DNA of 64,000 nucleotides. Source: Chondrilla cf. caribensis (lineage: Eukaryota; Porifera; Demospongiae; Chondrillida; Chondrillidae). Both the position numbers and the translations under genes were made by a program. The stretch's first letter is position 1. Each line of letters starts with the position of its first letter. The notes under the pieces were generated by a model. The model was not told where the DNA came from, made no database searches, and was given only the letters and a program-made list of their open reading frames with translations. Below are positions 44,126 through 57,000 of the stretch, in pieces. Location: assembly GCA_964020155.1 (NCBI GenBank), contig OZ026568.1, positions 4,387,820 to 4,451,819 on the forward strand, written 5' to 3'.

Positions 44126-44379
44126 TACTGTGTTCCAATGTAAAAGAGTTTAAAGAAGCGGACAATATAGCTCTAGGCGGCCATCTGCAAAGTACCGAAA
44201 ATCAATCCCGTATAATACCGTACACTTAATTACCGAGAAGGGCGTGACGGTGACGTCATAGTTTTACCGTCAACACTGATTGGCTGATTCAAAACTAACT
44301 AAAATTCAAATTTGCGAAACTGCACGATTGTCAAACAAGAAAGAAGTCGATCTCGTTGTTCGCTACCGCTCTGCACGCC
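44126..44379. promoter_or_regulatory. Divergent promoter region CLINT1 / Ki-67
   Basis: 254 bp between start codons. It contains GTGACGTCA at about 44251-44259, a perfect CRE/ATF-like palindrome, a plausible shared element. Confidence 0.55.
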
Positions 44380-47300
44380 ATGGAAGGTTATGAAAGCACT
44401 CCTCCTTGTCAATATGTTGTGATTCGTCGAAATGGGAATGATGGTAGAAAAGTTAACCTTGATTATGTTTCAACTGCAATTTTTGGGAGGTAAGTAGGAA
44501 AACGATGTTTGGTTGATTTGTGTGAGAATATTGATACAGTATTATGCAAACTTACCTTTGATTATTCAACAGTGAGGTAGACTGTGATGTGCGGATTAGA
44601 CATGATTCTGTGCTGCCTCAACATGCGTCAGTCCAAGTGGATGAGAAAGGCCGAGTAAGTGTTATAATTTTGTGGATTACCACAAGCAGAATGTTTTACG
44701 CTATACATTTTTAACTGCAGGTATTCGCATCTTCCTTCAATTCCGAGAACCCCGCTTCCCTAAACGGTGAACCTATCAGCAAAGATGTGTACATCCGTAA
44801 CAATGATGTCATGAAGATTGGAGACAAATCCTTCAGGTTCGAATACCTCAGGACGGTCCTGTCGCCCATTAACCCCAACACATACCGTCAAGCTACACCC
44901 AAAGCAAAGAAAAATGCTGGTTTGATTCCGAAGAACCCCAAAACATCTTCACGGACTCCAGAAACCAAAAAGAGCCCCGCTGGTGTCACCACACCAAGAA
45001 GAAAAGAAGATTGCACCATGAGAAAGTCTTTACCAGCAACACCTGTTCCTGTGCCAGAGACCAGCATGGTCAAAGACAGTACTTCTTGTACCAGCAGCGA
45101 AGGTTGCCCAGGGACACCAACTATGAACAGTGGATCTGCTCAGCGTAGGACTCCACAAACTGCACCAGTCAAGTCAATGACAGGAAATAGAACACAAAGT
45201 AAGTATGATCATGTGCAGTAAAGATAGTGTACTCAGGAATAAAGTCAGCATGTATGTATAATACATTATCAGCAATTTATGTTGAGAGAAGAAGTCAATG
45301 GTCTCCCCTTCAGTCCACTCTTTCTTCGATCTTATATTTCATACATCTTTCAACTTTCCTCTTGGTTCAGTCATATCCTTGATTTTGAATCTTCCCTAGT
45401 ATCAGAAAAGTTGTTATAACAAACAGTTATTATGATATTTTTTACATAACTAATCCACTTTTGGTGGATATGTTATAGTCCACCTAGTGTAATTAGTCAT
45501 ATATTTTACTGTATCTATGATCTACTTGCTTCCTTTGCACTTGACTCAGGTTATAGACAGCGTAGAAGCATGCAAACTATGCCGGTATCTGGTGAAGAGA
45601 CCAACATATTGTCTCCAACTGTGAATTCTAAACCACAAGAGTGCATCTTGTGTTCTGCTACCCCTGAAGGTAAAAGTATTGCAAGCATCACTCGGACACC
45701 CCAATCTGCTCCTGCCAAGACAAAACCAAATAAGCCAACAGGTGAATACATAGTTGTTATTAAAGACAATTAGTTAATCTTTGTGATTATTTGACTGATT
45801 TTTTAATACAATTTATTTGTTTGTAATGTAGATTCTCAAAAACGTTTGAGTTGGGCTCCAATCCAAGCAGTACCAGTCGTTAAGCCACCTTCGAACAGGG
45901 GCTCAAAGAGACTCTCTTCCCCTAGTGTTGAGTCGTCGTCCACATTTATGCCACATTTCAAGTCTACACCGTATCCAAGTAGTACTGAGTGCAGAAACCC
46001 CACTCCCATGCCCACAAGTGTCGGAGACAGCTTCAGGTCTCGTCGCTCATCCTGCACTAGATCTGTCTCACTGCTGACATCGATCCAGGAGGAAAACCAC
46101 ACATCTTCCTCACCTTGTGATCACATTGCAACACCCAACAAGGCCCTGTTTCAGGACTCTATGAAAACAGCAAAAACAAAATCCAGCAAACGCAAAAGTG
46201 TAACATTCGGTCCTCAGCTTTCCCCAGAGTATTTTGACAAAAGGCTTCCTTCAAAGACACCAATAAAGAGGGGTAGTCTTCCTGGCTCTATGCAATGCTC
46301 GTTGGAGCCACAGTCATTTGGAATAGCTGCAGATTTACCGTTCAGTCTTGGTAAAGTTGAGGAAGAAAACTCTTCTTCTGATATAAGTGTCCAGGAAAAC
46401 ATATCCACTATGGCACAGTGCTCCAGTCCTCTTCCACCCAACATTTCCATGCCAAATTTGGGTGAAAGCAATGAAAGTAGCCTCAACCCTTCCCCTGGGA
46501 TCACCTCTTCTGATTTGGATTCGTCATACTGCAGCATCGGAGAATTGTCAACTTCCTGTTTCATAGGAGAAGCTTCCTTGGAAGATCTGGACACAAAGAG
46601 CCCTCTACCAACTCCTATTGAAAGGAAAGCAGTCAAAACAATGCCTACACCAGTAAGAAAGGACATTGAAAAACGACCTAATTTAAGGTCACTCAGGTCA
46701 CAAAGACATTGTTTGCCTACGCCTGTGCGTCGCGCTATTGAAGACAGGCCTTCTCTACGACGGTTGGTTAGGAAAATGGATACCCCACTGAGGAAACAGA
46801 TCAGATCTCAACCAAAACTACGCAAGACCAAGAAGAGCATGCCCACCCCACTGAGGAAGGACATCCAGAATCCCCCAGGGTTGCGCAAGACCAAGAAGAG
46901 CATGCCCACCCCACTGAGAAAGGAAATCCAGAATCCCCCTGAGTTGCACAAGACCAAGAAGAGCATGCCCACCCCACTGAGGAAGGACATCCAGAATCCT
47001 CCTAAGTTGCGCAAGACCAAGAAGAGCATGCCCACCCCACTGAGAAAGGACATCCAGAATCCTCCAGGGTTGCGCAAGACCAAGAAGAGCATGCCCACCC
47101 CACTAAGGAAGGACATCCAGAATCCCCCAGGGTTGCGCAAGACCAAGAAGAGCATGCCCACCCCACTGAAGAAGGACATCCAGAATCCCCCTGAGTTGCG
47201 CAAGACCAAGAAGAGCATGCCCACCCCACTGAAGAAGGACATCCAGAATCCCCCAGGGTTGCGCAAGACCAAGAAGAGCATGCCCACCCCACTGAAGAAG

Positions 47301-48539
47301 GACATCCAGAATCCCCCAGGGTTGCGCAAGACCAAGAAGAGCATGCCCACCCCACTGAAGAAGGACATCCAGAATCCTCCTGAGTTGCGCAAGACCAAGA
47401 AGAGCTTACCCACCCCACTGAAGAAGGACATCCAGAATCCCCCAGGGTTGCGCAAGACCAAGAAGAGCATGCCCACCCCACTGAAGAAGGACATCCAGAA
47501 TCCTCCTGAGTTGCGCAAGACCAAGAAGAGCTTACCCACCCCACTGAAGAAGGACATCCAGAATCCTCCTGCCCTGAGGAAGTCCACTCATTGCCTAAAT
47601 CGTAAAAGAGAATATGATGACAATGTCGTTGATGATGAGGTTTGTTATACTTCTGCTGCCAAGAGGCGAAGACTTGCTCCTGTCCGTAGAAATAATCGTA
47701 CTCAAAATGACTGTTATGAATTCGATGGACTACCAGAGCTATTTAGAACACCTCAACCACCTGTGAAGGTCTTTGATCGATCCATCTTCTTGAGTCCTAT
47801 CAATTGTTCTAATAAGGTGCAGTTTCTATCTCCTGTTGCTAAAACTGCAAAGAAACAGTTGCCAAGGGAACAGTCCATACCCTCGAAGCCCATCATCAAA
47901 TTTGCTTCAGTCCCAATATCGGATGAATTTGTTTTCACCTCCAGCAATCTTCAACAAACCAGACGTAATACAAAGAAAAATACGAAGAAATCTGCTCCAA
48001 AAACTAAAGATTTGAATGACAAGCCAGCACCTTGCAAAAGGACAAGATCTTCTGTGAAAGCTGCAAATTCGGACAAAGTTTCTTCAGCTCCAAACACTAG
48101 ATCTAGAACAAAGAGAGAAGTCTCAGAAGAAGTCACTGTACCAATGGCAAAACGCAAACAAACACAGAAATCATCTGTAGACAACAGCAGCACTTCAGAA
48201 ACTGCAGTAATGAGCACCAGGAGAACACGTAGCCAAAGAAAACAGGAAATTCCAAACGTTGGCGAAACACGACAATTGAGATCCTCGCAAAGCCAGAGTA
48301 CCTCAGAAATGCAACCATCAAACACAAGAAGATCCACTCGATCCAACCCTTCACTTGTAGAGCCTGAACAGACCATCGTAAGGAGCGGCAAGAAAAGAAG
48401 CAGTACTCTCAAGTCTGAGGTGACACCCCCTGAAGTTGAGCCAATGGCGAAGAGGACGCGGAGTTCAAGGAAATGTACAGAAGAGACTGTAGAACCAAAA
48501 CCAGTTGTTAGGAGATCAGCCAGATTAGCTAAGAAGTAA
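44380..48539 (+). CDS. MKI67: Ki-67 homologue: FHA domain, PP1-docking block, T-P repeat array
   Basis: A mitotic chromosome-surface protein. Five exons: 44380-44489, 44573-44654, 44721-45198, 45550-45741 and 45832-48539, totalling 3570 nt or 1189 aa. The N-terminal FHA domain (residues 1-105) shows STAIFGRSEVDCDVRIRH, LPQHASVQV and ENPASLNGEPI. Around residues 405-435, KRKSVTFGPQLSPEYFDK then PSKTPIKRG matches the PP1-binding block shared by Ki-67 and Repo-Man, with VTF as the docking motif. Residues about 619-870 are twelve 21-aa repeats (KTKKSMPTPLRKDIQNPPGL), preceded by diverged copies. Each carries TPLRK or TPLKK, a full CDK consensus site. The C-terminus is basic and ends RRSARLAKK, comparable to the chromatin-binding LR region. 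The vertebrate Ki-67 repeats are much longer and unrelated in sequence, so orthology rests on the FHA and PP1 blocks. Confidence 0.88.
46826..47581 (+). repeat. Coding 63-bp repeat in Ki-67 homologue (12 x 21 aa)
   Basis: Twelve units with a K/R alternation in TPLRK and TPLKK, and variable G/E/K/A in the PPxLR step. The nucleotide similarity is very high, so expansion or homogenisation is recent. Confidence 0.96.
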
Positions 48540-48839
48540 CTCTATCCCATTCAGTAGTCTAACCCATGTGGACGTTTTTATTTGTCTTGTAACTTTATAG
48601 CTTAGTATATTATAGTAACTTATATCATGCTTTATTTTATTAATGTTCTATCATATTATAGCTGTACTGTGGCTATCTTTGGGGGAAAGTGATTATTAAC
48701 CAGAATGACAGACATATGCACGTACATAAAACTCAATTGTTCACAATTTTTCTGTAGAATGCATCACTTACAACCACCATAACCTCATATAAATATAATT
48801 ATTTACAATAAAATATAATAAATGATGACATCTGCTGCA
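48540..48839. other. Convergent 3' junction Ki-67 / TBC1D
   Basis: 300 AT-rich bp between stop codons. AATAAA at about 48806 suits the plus-strand gene, so the transcripts probably end close together or overlap. Confidence 0.6.
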
Positions 48840-49339
48840 TTATTTGGGAAGTGGTTGATTATCCTCTTGGAGAGGATGTAGAGTTTGCTGCAGTCTCTGC
48901 TGGAACCTCTTTTCAGTAAGTTCTATTGAAAAGGTGTATTTAAATAATTTATCCGCCGATATGTCATCAGAGAACTTTGATAAGAAACGGCCACAATCTT
49001 CCAACCCGTCTAATTCGAGAATTTTGCTCTTGTGCATTCTCAGCAAACCTGTGGTACAATACATACCAGTACATTAGTTAACACAAGTATGTTGTAGAGT
49101 AAACATGATGTTGCAATACGCTGCATGCATTATGCAAGATGTCCAGTATGTATTGTGCAATTCTTACCCAAGGCCACTCTGAACAGGAAGGACTCCCCAT
49201 CACGGCAGAACATATCCCACACTCTACAAGCTACATCCAACGGTAGGCACTTGGTATACAGTGTGATGATCCTGAACAATGGGTGAAGTTTAGTTAGCAC
49301 ACACACACACACAGTTACATTCTCTACACACACACACAG

Positions 49340-49392
<53 letters not shown>

Positions 49393-50553
49393 CACCATTC
49401 CATCAGATAATAATGTGGTAAAAGGTCAAGTATCTCAAAATGAGCATAAACACTTTTAACTTCTTCTTTGAAGTAATGATTGAAAACATCAAAATAAGGT
49501 TGCATCTGTATAAGAACAGTGTATATACATATTATGCATACAGTACACACAGAGTGAGCTGGACCTACCAAGTCTCTATCGATTCTAAAGAACACACTGT
49601 AACATGGCTGAGCCAGCAGGTTACATAGACACACAAAAGCTTCAGAAGAGTCCATGTTGAGTAGGAGGACAGCAGCCAGAAATGACATTCCTTGTACCTT
49701 ATTTGGAGAGGGAGGACAGAATAGCCAACGAATACAACAAAAACTTGGATCACTGTTATTCCACGGTAGTGATGTCCGGTACAAGCCATGGGTCTTCACA
49801 CACACAGGGTGCTGAACAAATAATCGTACATAATTCACGCACCAAAGCATCCTGACTGACACTTCATAATAGAACAGTGTGTCCCCAGGCATGACCATCA
49901 CAAGGCCAACTGTCCCCATCACACCGATGTGGTCAGCAAACCACTAATGCTTCTCAAGAACCCAGAGCTATTCACATTGAAGTGTTCTTGTCAATTGCAG
50001 TTGTTGACAGCTTTAACCACTACTTTCAACATAACATCATTTCCCTTATTCAGGCAGTTCAGACATTAAAGCCAGTAATGGCTATGTCCCCATTGGACCT
50101 ACCCCCCACCCCCCCAAACAAGGAGTCATGGTATCACAAGAGTATTTCGTCAACATGGCCACCAAACCAGAGAGGAGACAACAGGCTAACCAAACAGGAC
50201 AAGACACACATGTACTGCACATTCATACGTACTTACATACATACAACTCACATAGCCAACGTCCGGTCTATAGCAAGCATAGGCTCCCAACACATCATGC
50301 AGCTGGTGGTGCATCAAGCAGCCCTGGGGGGAGGGGCAGAGGAGATCACGTCAAAGGCATCAGAGAAGTGGGATGTGGAGGGATGGGAACAGTTACCCAC
50401 CTTCTGAAAGAACCCCAGAGTGGGAAAGGTCCTCAAAATGTCCAATTGAATAGCCTGCACACTAGCTGGAAGCAGTAAAATAGCCATTTATTGGTAATTC
50501 TTAGTTTCAACTTCTACTCAATAAAGTATGAGTAGCAATAAACAATACGTTCT

Positions 50554-50632
<79 letters not shown>

Positions 50633-51620
50633 AGTGCGGTACTCAACCTATCCACTCACCAGTGTCCTCGGTATAGCCACCCTTCAGTTTCTGGTGGCAC
50701 TGTTCAACGTACTTCCCGAACATATCTAATGTTCACCACACACAGAAATCATTGAGATACACACAAACCACTGCACATTCAAGCACACACGCACAATACC
50801 ATAACCCCCCCCCTCCCAGGTACTCACCATGTGACACAGTTTGCTTATTTCCAATAGCTTTCATCCACACTTGGCCTCTGATACTAGGGGGAAGTCCCTT
50901 CTCCCAAAGCCTTCTCACTTCCTTACTTGTATGCCTGAAGACATTCAAATATAAATATATAACTCCAACAGGAACGGCCAGATAAGAGCACCCCCCCCCC
51001 CCCCACACACACACATGCGTGCACACCCAACCACTCTTCCACCACACTCACTTTTTCTCCCAGTTAGGGAGAATATCCTCTTTCCACGACAACTGGTGGT
51101 CGGCTACAGCATCCTCCTTTTCCCATTTCTTCTTTTCAACTTGAAATTCTTTTCTCTCTGTTGTCCAGAGAAGTAAACAACATTAATATTACAATCTCAC
51201 ACAGTAGACAGTGGATGTGCGTCTACAGGCAATCAACTCACACACCCCAGTCATCACCACAGCTACACATGACCTTGCCAACAATATGAACAGGCTAACC
51301 CACACCTCACCTGCTTTTTCCACTTTCTTCAGCATTTTCTCCACTTCTTTCCTGTGTTTCTTTTCTTCCTTTTTGTTCTTTGGTGGTAGGTTACTGCAGC
51401 AATGACATGGCAGGGACACATCACCTCTCAAGGTGTACATTTCACACTCAAGTAGCAAGGCGGCTCACTCAGGTCTGTCCAGGTAGTGATCCTCCAGTCT
51501 TTTGAGGGTTATGTGACGATGTTTGGTAACAAGAGGAGAATTATGCCCACTTTTTCTGATGATAGAAATATAGCAGATGAATTGAAAAAGTTTGAACATG
51601 TACAAAAATATGAGCGTACA

Positions 51621-51685
<65 letters not shown>

Positions 51686-52189
51686 GACGTACTTTCCCTT
51701 CTTTAGCTGCAAAATAGACCCTTTGCGTTTAGATGATGGGTTCTCATTCAAAGTTGGTGGCAATGAGAGGGACCTTCCAAGAGCATCTTTATGGGGGTTC
51801 GTGGACATTGGCGTGGAGGGCGAGCTCGCAGTGGACTTGGAGACACATCCACCGTCAGTGCGTTCGACCTGGGTGGCATTGGACCTATCATCTTGAGAGC
51901 TACAACCTGTGCTCACTCCGGGGGAAGAGGCAACTACACTATCTGAGACACTCTGAGTTGGTGGCTGCTCAGCAGACGTTTCTACAGGAGGTTCTCCGTT
52001 TGAGACAAACCGTTCGTGATCCAATTCATTGGAAGACATAGAAAGATTCTCTTCCAATGTTTCCTGCACTGCTTTAACTCCAGGGCTGGAAGAGCGACTA
52101 TTATTGAAACTTTCTTGTGGTTCCGTTGTCTCTGATGTATCACCTCCTTGGTCGGAGCTTTGTTCGCTCACCACCAGCTGTTCGGCCAT
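48840..52189 (-). CDS. TBC-domain Rab GTPase-activating protein, TBC1D12/TBC1D14 type
   Basis: The mammalian relatives act on Rab11-positive recycling endosomes and autophagy. Twelve exons: 51693-52189, 51469-51498, 51311-51393, 51052-51157, 50828-50934, 50660-50725, 50401-50465, 50252-50323, 49569-49697, 49396-49505, 49168-49271 and 48840-49048, totalling 1578 nt or 525 aa. The first 165 residues are Ser/Thr-rich and disordered. A coiled coil ([20 protein letters not shown]) as in TBC1D14 follows. The TBC domain runs from [17 protein letters not shown] and includes the arginine-finger motif [29 protein letters not shown] with the glutamine finger, and [19 protein letters not shown]. The ATG at 52189 is the first in frame. 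Vertebrates split this ancestor into TBC1D12 and TBC1D14, so I give no single symbol. Confidence 0.93.
49300..49391. repeat. (CA)n in TBC1D intron 10
   Basis: (GT)n on the sense strand, beginning within a few bases of the donor. Confidence 0.93.
50559..50631. repeat. (CA)n in TBC1D intron 6
   Basis: (GT)n on the sense strand in the donor half. Confidence 0.93.
51621..51682. repeat. (CA)n in TBC1D intron 1
   Basis: (GT)n on the sense strand about 10 nt after the donor. Confidence 0.93.
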
Positions 52190-52457
52190 TGGACGAGCCA
52201 CAATAAACTAAGCTTACCAAGACTAAGTGAGAATGCCGTAATATTCTTTAAACTGTTGAGAACGGTGTTGGAGAGAGGACAGCCACGACTCGCTTCGAGA
52301 ACAACGTCTGTGGAACAACTCGGCTAGGTCGAGCGAACTATCGGTGCCATTATGGTGCGCACCTTAGAGGGACTAATTCCCCCTGGGGGCGTGGTCAGAG
52401 TATGTATCGTGCGAGTCGGTCCGCGGAGATCGCGAGCGAACGAGAGAGATCGGCCAA
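52190..52457. promoter_or_regulatory. Divergent promoter region TBC1D / PEBP
   Basis: 268 bp between start codons. Relatively GC-rich with CpG dinucleotides and no TATA box. Confidence 0.5.
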
Positions 52458-53780
52458 ATGAAGGCCTCGAGTTCTTCGGGCGCTAACACGCCCCCAGGTT
52501 TTCACCGTCAGAGAAAGTATCAGATACTTTTCATCATATTAAGCCTTGCTTTAGTCATCGGCTCTATTTTCATTTGGTACAAGTATTTTTATCCCCAAGA
52601 CTCGTCGCATCGAACTGAGTCAGTAGACAAGGAAAAACAATCCGTAAATCACGACGACAAGAATCCGGACAGACGGAAGAGGTCATTCACATCACGTGAT
52701 CAAGAGAAAATGGCGCAAGAAGCTTTCCAAAAAGAAGGAGTTGTACCAGATGTAATAGATGTAGCTCCTAAAATAAAAGCTGAAGTGAGATTTAAAGTGT
52801 ATTGTTATGACTAATTGTGTCCATTAATCATGACATGAAAAGCTTGAACTATCTGTTGATGTTTTACCTTGTGACTGTTCTAGATCCAAAATCAGCTAAG
52901 GGTGGTCATTATAGATTGTCAATCACATTATGGTCATAAATTAATTACTGCTATCAAATTGGATTACAATGTGCAAATGTGATGTAGAATCATGTACTTA
53001 CCTGTAACTGATTCCTCTGTTGGCCCCAGGCATATGGACTTGCTATTTATTTGATGTTATTTGCTTTATGTATCACAAGTCTCCACTCCTTAATCAGGTA
53101 AAGTACCCGTCTGGTGTAGTGGCTGATTTGGGCAACAAACTAACACCGAGACAGGTCAAAGACCCTCCAGTAGTGTCATGGCCGGCTGAAGAGGATAAGT
53201 ATTATACTCTGATCATGACTGGTAAGCAGTGGGCCTCAGTCTACATGCTGCCTGTGGTGAATCTGTTGTACTCCTTATCTTCAGTACTGTGTTCTTAGCT
53301 GTTTTGTGTTGTCTCACAGCTCCTAGCAGGGAGAGCTATCAAATGTGTGGTGTTGTAAATGGCAAAGTACATTCTGTACCCCTCCACTGCAGTCTGCACT
53401 GTTTGTGGTTGTTTACATTAGACCCAGATGCTCCTAGCAGAGCTGACCCAAAGTACAGAGAGTGGCATCACTGGCTGGTTGGAAACATTCCTGGTAGCGA
53501 TGTTTCAAAGGGAGATGTACTGTCTGCTTATGTTGGAGCCGGTCCACCCCAGGGTACTGGGTACCATCGTTACATCTTCCTCGTTTACGAACAACCTGGT
53601 GGGAGGATCAACTTTGACGAGCCAAGACTGCCCAACACATCCCAGAAAGGGAGGCCCAACTTCAAAGCCAGGGATTTTGCAGCCAAGTACAAACTTGGAG
53701 ATCCTTTGGCTGGAAACTTTTTCCAAGCTGAATGGGATGACTATGTCCCAGAACTGTACAAGCAGCTGTCTGGCAACTAG
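52458..53780 (+). CDS. Phosphatidylethanolamine-binding protein (RKIP/PEBP family) with N-terminal membrane anchor
   Basis: PEBPs bind phospholipid head groups, and RKIP restrains Raf kinase signalling. Three exons: 52458-52784, 53098-53221 and 53422-53780, totalling 810 nt or 269 aa. Residues about 23-43 ([20 protein letters not shown]) form a single membrane helix after a short basic start, followed by a charged linker. The PEBP domain starts at [17 protein letters not shown] and includes [37 protein letters not shown] and [12 protein letters not shown], all classic family signatures and ligand-pocket residues. Animal PEBP1 is a soluble protein of about 187 aa, so the anchor is an addition. 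The anchor and the start of the PEBP domain share exon 1, which argues against a mis-joined gene. Confidence 0.92.
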
Positions 53781-54014
53781 GACTGCAGCACAGGGTTACT
53801 TGGCTGTCCACTTTAAATTTGTACTACTTGTGATGAGTGCACATACACAACTCGCAGGATTAAGTTTTGTATTTGAATTAATTATGCAAGAATCAAGGAT
53901 ACACCCATAACAGTTCAGGTCAATGATTGTTTTATTGTTATCACTCAAATAAAATAAACAGTTCAGCATTCAAACACAAAATAAGACTGAAACGGATGTT
54001 TCTTTATCGACCGT
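53781..54014. other. Convergent 3' junction PEBP / TTF2
   Basis: 234 bp. AATAAAATAAAC near 53950 fits the plus-strand polyadenylation signal, and TTTTATT near 53932 fits the minus-strand one, so the 3' UTRs probably overlap. Confidence 0.6.
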
Positions 54015-57000
54015 TCACATAACTTGGAAGAGTGCCTTCAGGTCTTCCAGAGACAGTTTATTGGAGCTCCTCACACCAGCACTGCAGACACCACAATACA
54101 CCACAACACTTCCCCACTGCACACAGCACACACCATAACACTTCCCCACTGCACACAGCATACACCACAACACTTCCCCACTGCACACAGCATACACCAC
54201 AACACTTCCCCACTGCACACAGCATACACCACAACACTTCCCCACTGCACACAGCATACACCACAACACTTCCCCACTGCACACAGCATACACCACAATA
54301 CTTCCCCACTGCACACAGCATACACCACAACACTTCCCCACTGCACACAGCATACACCACAACACTTCCCCACTGCACACACACATCAGATGCTTTGAGG
54401 CAGACTCACCCTGAAAGGACATTCCCAGCCATCTCCTTCTTGCTATCCTGTAACGCAACAATTCTTTCTTCTATAGTATTAGCACAAAAGAACCTGGAGG
54501 ACAAATCATTCTACCATGAACATGTGCATGCACTTGTCACAATATAGGAATGGTCCAGTCATGCCGACCTGTGAACATGGACTTCCTTTGTCTGCCCGAC
54601 CCTGTGCACTCGGTCACATGCCTGCATCTCATTGAACGGATTCCTGTCACAAGCAAGAATATAAACTAAACCGCTCACAAACACACGTACATATGATGCC
54701 TACCAATGAAGGTCCATAATAAATATGTGGTTCCCACCAATCAAATTGAGTCCCACACCTCCAGCCAAGAGAGAGACAGTCAAAACCTACAAGAGCACAA
54801 GAAGAGCAGTCACTGGAGTGTTTGTGGGTGAGGGAGAACTGCTTTAGGGTGTTGGGTGTGTGTGTGTGTGCCTTGGGCAATCACAAGTTGCTACCATTAA
54901 CTGTAGAAGCCATGGTAGTGCTCATCTTGGCACATTTTGTGCATCTCAATTTTCCTGAGAAACTGAGGGGACAGCTGCACGGACCATGGACCATGGTGAC
55001 ACACTGGTGACCTCACTCGAGTAAAACTCCCTTGAAATCAACTACCTCGTGGATCATTGTGGACATCCACTGTAAGATAACTGATGAGGGTGTACGGCAT
55101 GGGAGGTTGGGAGTATTCGCTGATCATTGAGACTCACACCACAATCCACACATCACATCCACAGCCCAACACTTCTACCCACTTCAGGAGATTTAGCTGC
55201 CGAGTTGAAGGTATCCACAAGGCGCTGCCTTTCATGAGGAGATACTCTATAGTTGGTGAACAGATTGTAGCAAGTGATGAACAGACAGCACATGACCATG
55301 GCATCCACCCACTGTCCATCGATTCTGTTGTAAGATATTCCATATTCCATCAGATTAAGCTCAATTATGTCAATCATTGAGGTCCACTGGCTGAATACAA
55401 CACTGCATAGTAGATACCAACCATGATACAACACTGGATGGCAGATACCAACCATGATACAACACTGGATGGTGGAATAAGATGAACAAACCATTTATCA
55501 TTTGGAGCAGTTTTCTTGACTTTGACTATCTCTTTCATAAGAGCATTGATCTGTCAATGAAGGTGGAGGAGGGGACACGGTAGCAATATCATGTGCTAGC
55601 CTGAAACACCATGACCAACTTACCCTTGTACTATGAAATAGGACATCAAATGTTGGAGGAAGCTTCAGCTCCTTCTTGGCTCCCAGACCACACAACTGCT
55701 CTTCTGTACTTCCGAGTCCACCTCCAAGGGAGAGGGTTTTGAGATGTTGACTGAGAGAATCAGTGTCTTCTTCAACCTCCTCAGCATCATGTCCTCTTGT
55801 CTTGGACACCAGGAGGTTAGGGTGCACACACGACTGGCGAATCCTACATGTGTACAACGACTGCAGGAGTGAATGTGTACAACGACTGCAGGAGTGAATG
55901 TGTACAACGACTGCAGGGGTGAATGCGTACGACTGCAGGAGTGAATGTGAACAACGACTGCAGGAGTGAATGTGAACAACGACTGCAGGAGTGAATGTGT
56001 ACAACGACTGCAGGAGTGAATGTGAACAACGACTGCAGGAGTGAATGTGTACAACGACTGTAGGAGTGAATGTGTACAACGACTGCAGGAGTGAGTGTGT
56101 ACAACGACTGCAGGAGTGAATGTGAACAACGACTGCAGGAGTGAATGTGTACAACGACTGCAGGAGTGAATGTGTACAACGACTGCAGGAGTGAATGCGT
56201 ACGACTGCAGGAGTGAATGTGTACAATGACTGCAGGAGTGAATGTGTACAACGACTGCAGGAGTGAATGTGAACAACGACCGCAGGAGTGAATGTGAACA
56301 ACGACCGCAAGGAGTGAATGTGTACAACGACTGCAGGAGTGAATGTGTACAACGACTGGAGGAGTGAATGTGAACAACGACCGCAAGGAGTGAATGTGTA
56401 CAACGACTGCAGGAGTGAATGTGCCAGAAACATGTGCACAAGTACACCACTCCCCACACTCCTCCCAACACAAAGGTTACATCGCCATGACAACACTGAA
56501 CCTCAATAGTAGAGAGAGGATGAACGAGTACCCCGAGGACAGATCGGGATCAGCAGTGGAGATAATTCCTAAACTGAAGACAACTTCAGACATGCTCCGA
56601 ACAAGATCAGACACTTCTTTAGGCTTCTCTGGCTCTGCAGTGCTCTCTCCTTGCTTCTTGTTCAGCCACTTCTGAAAGGTTATCCTGTGTAAGAGCACCC
56701 ATGAAGCAAGCACCATTGAGTTCACAGGTGTGTATACACCCCACAGCAGGCACCATTGAGTTCACAGGTGTGCATACACCCCACAGCAAGCACCATTGAG
56801 GACACATGTGTGTATACACCCACAGCAAGCACCATTGAGGACACAGGTGTGCATACACCCCACAGCAGGCACCATTGAGTTCACAGGTGTGCATACACCC
56901 CACAGCAAGCACCATTGAGGACACATGTGTGTATACACCCACAGCAAGCACCATTGAGGACACAGGTGTGCATACACCCCACAGCAGGCACCATTGAGTT

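Noticed and set aside
46808..47587. Minus-strand open frames opposite the Ki-67 repeat
   Set aside because: Mirror image of a coding repeat with biased codons. No start context, and the plus-strand protein is clearly real.
53300..53421. CTCCTAGCAG duplicate of the PEBP exon 3 start inside intron 2
   Set aside because: Only about 10 bp match. An exon starting there would not fit the conserved DPDAPSR join.
55853..56425. Long open frames (Thr/His/Ser/Arg-rich) over the TTF2 intron 16 repeat
   Set aside because: All frames of the minisatellite are open. The SNF2 alignment (SFILSLLLR to IRQSCVHPNLL) is continuous when the segment is removed.
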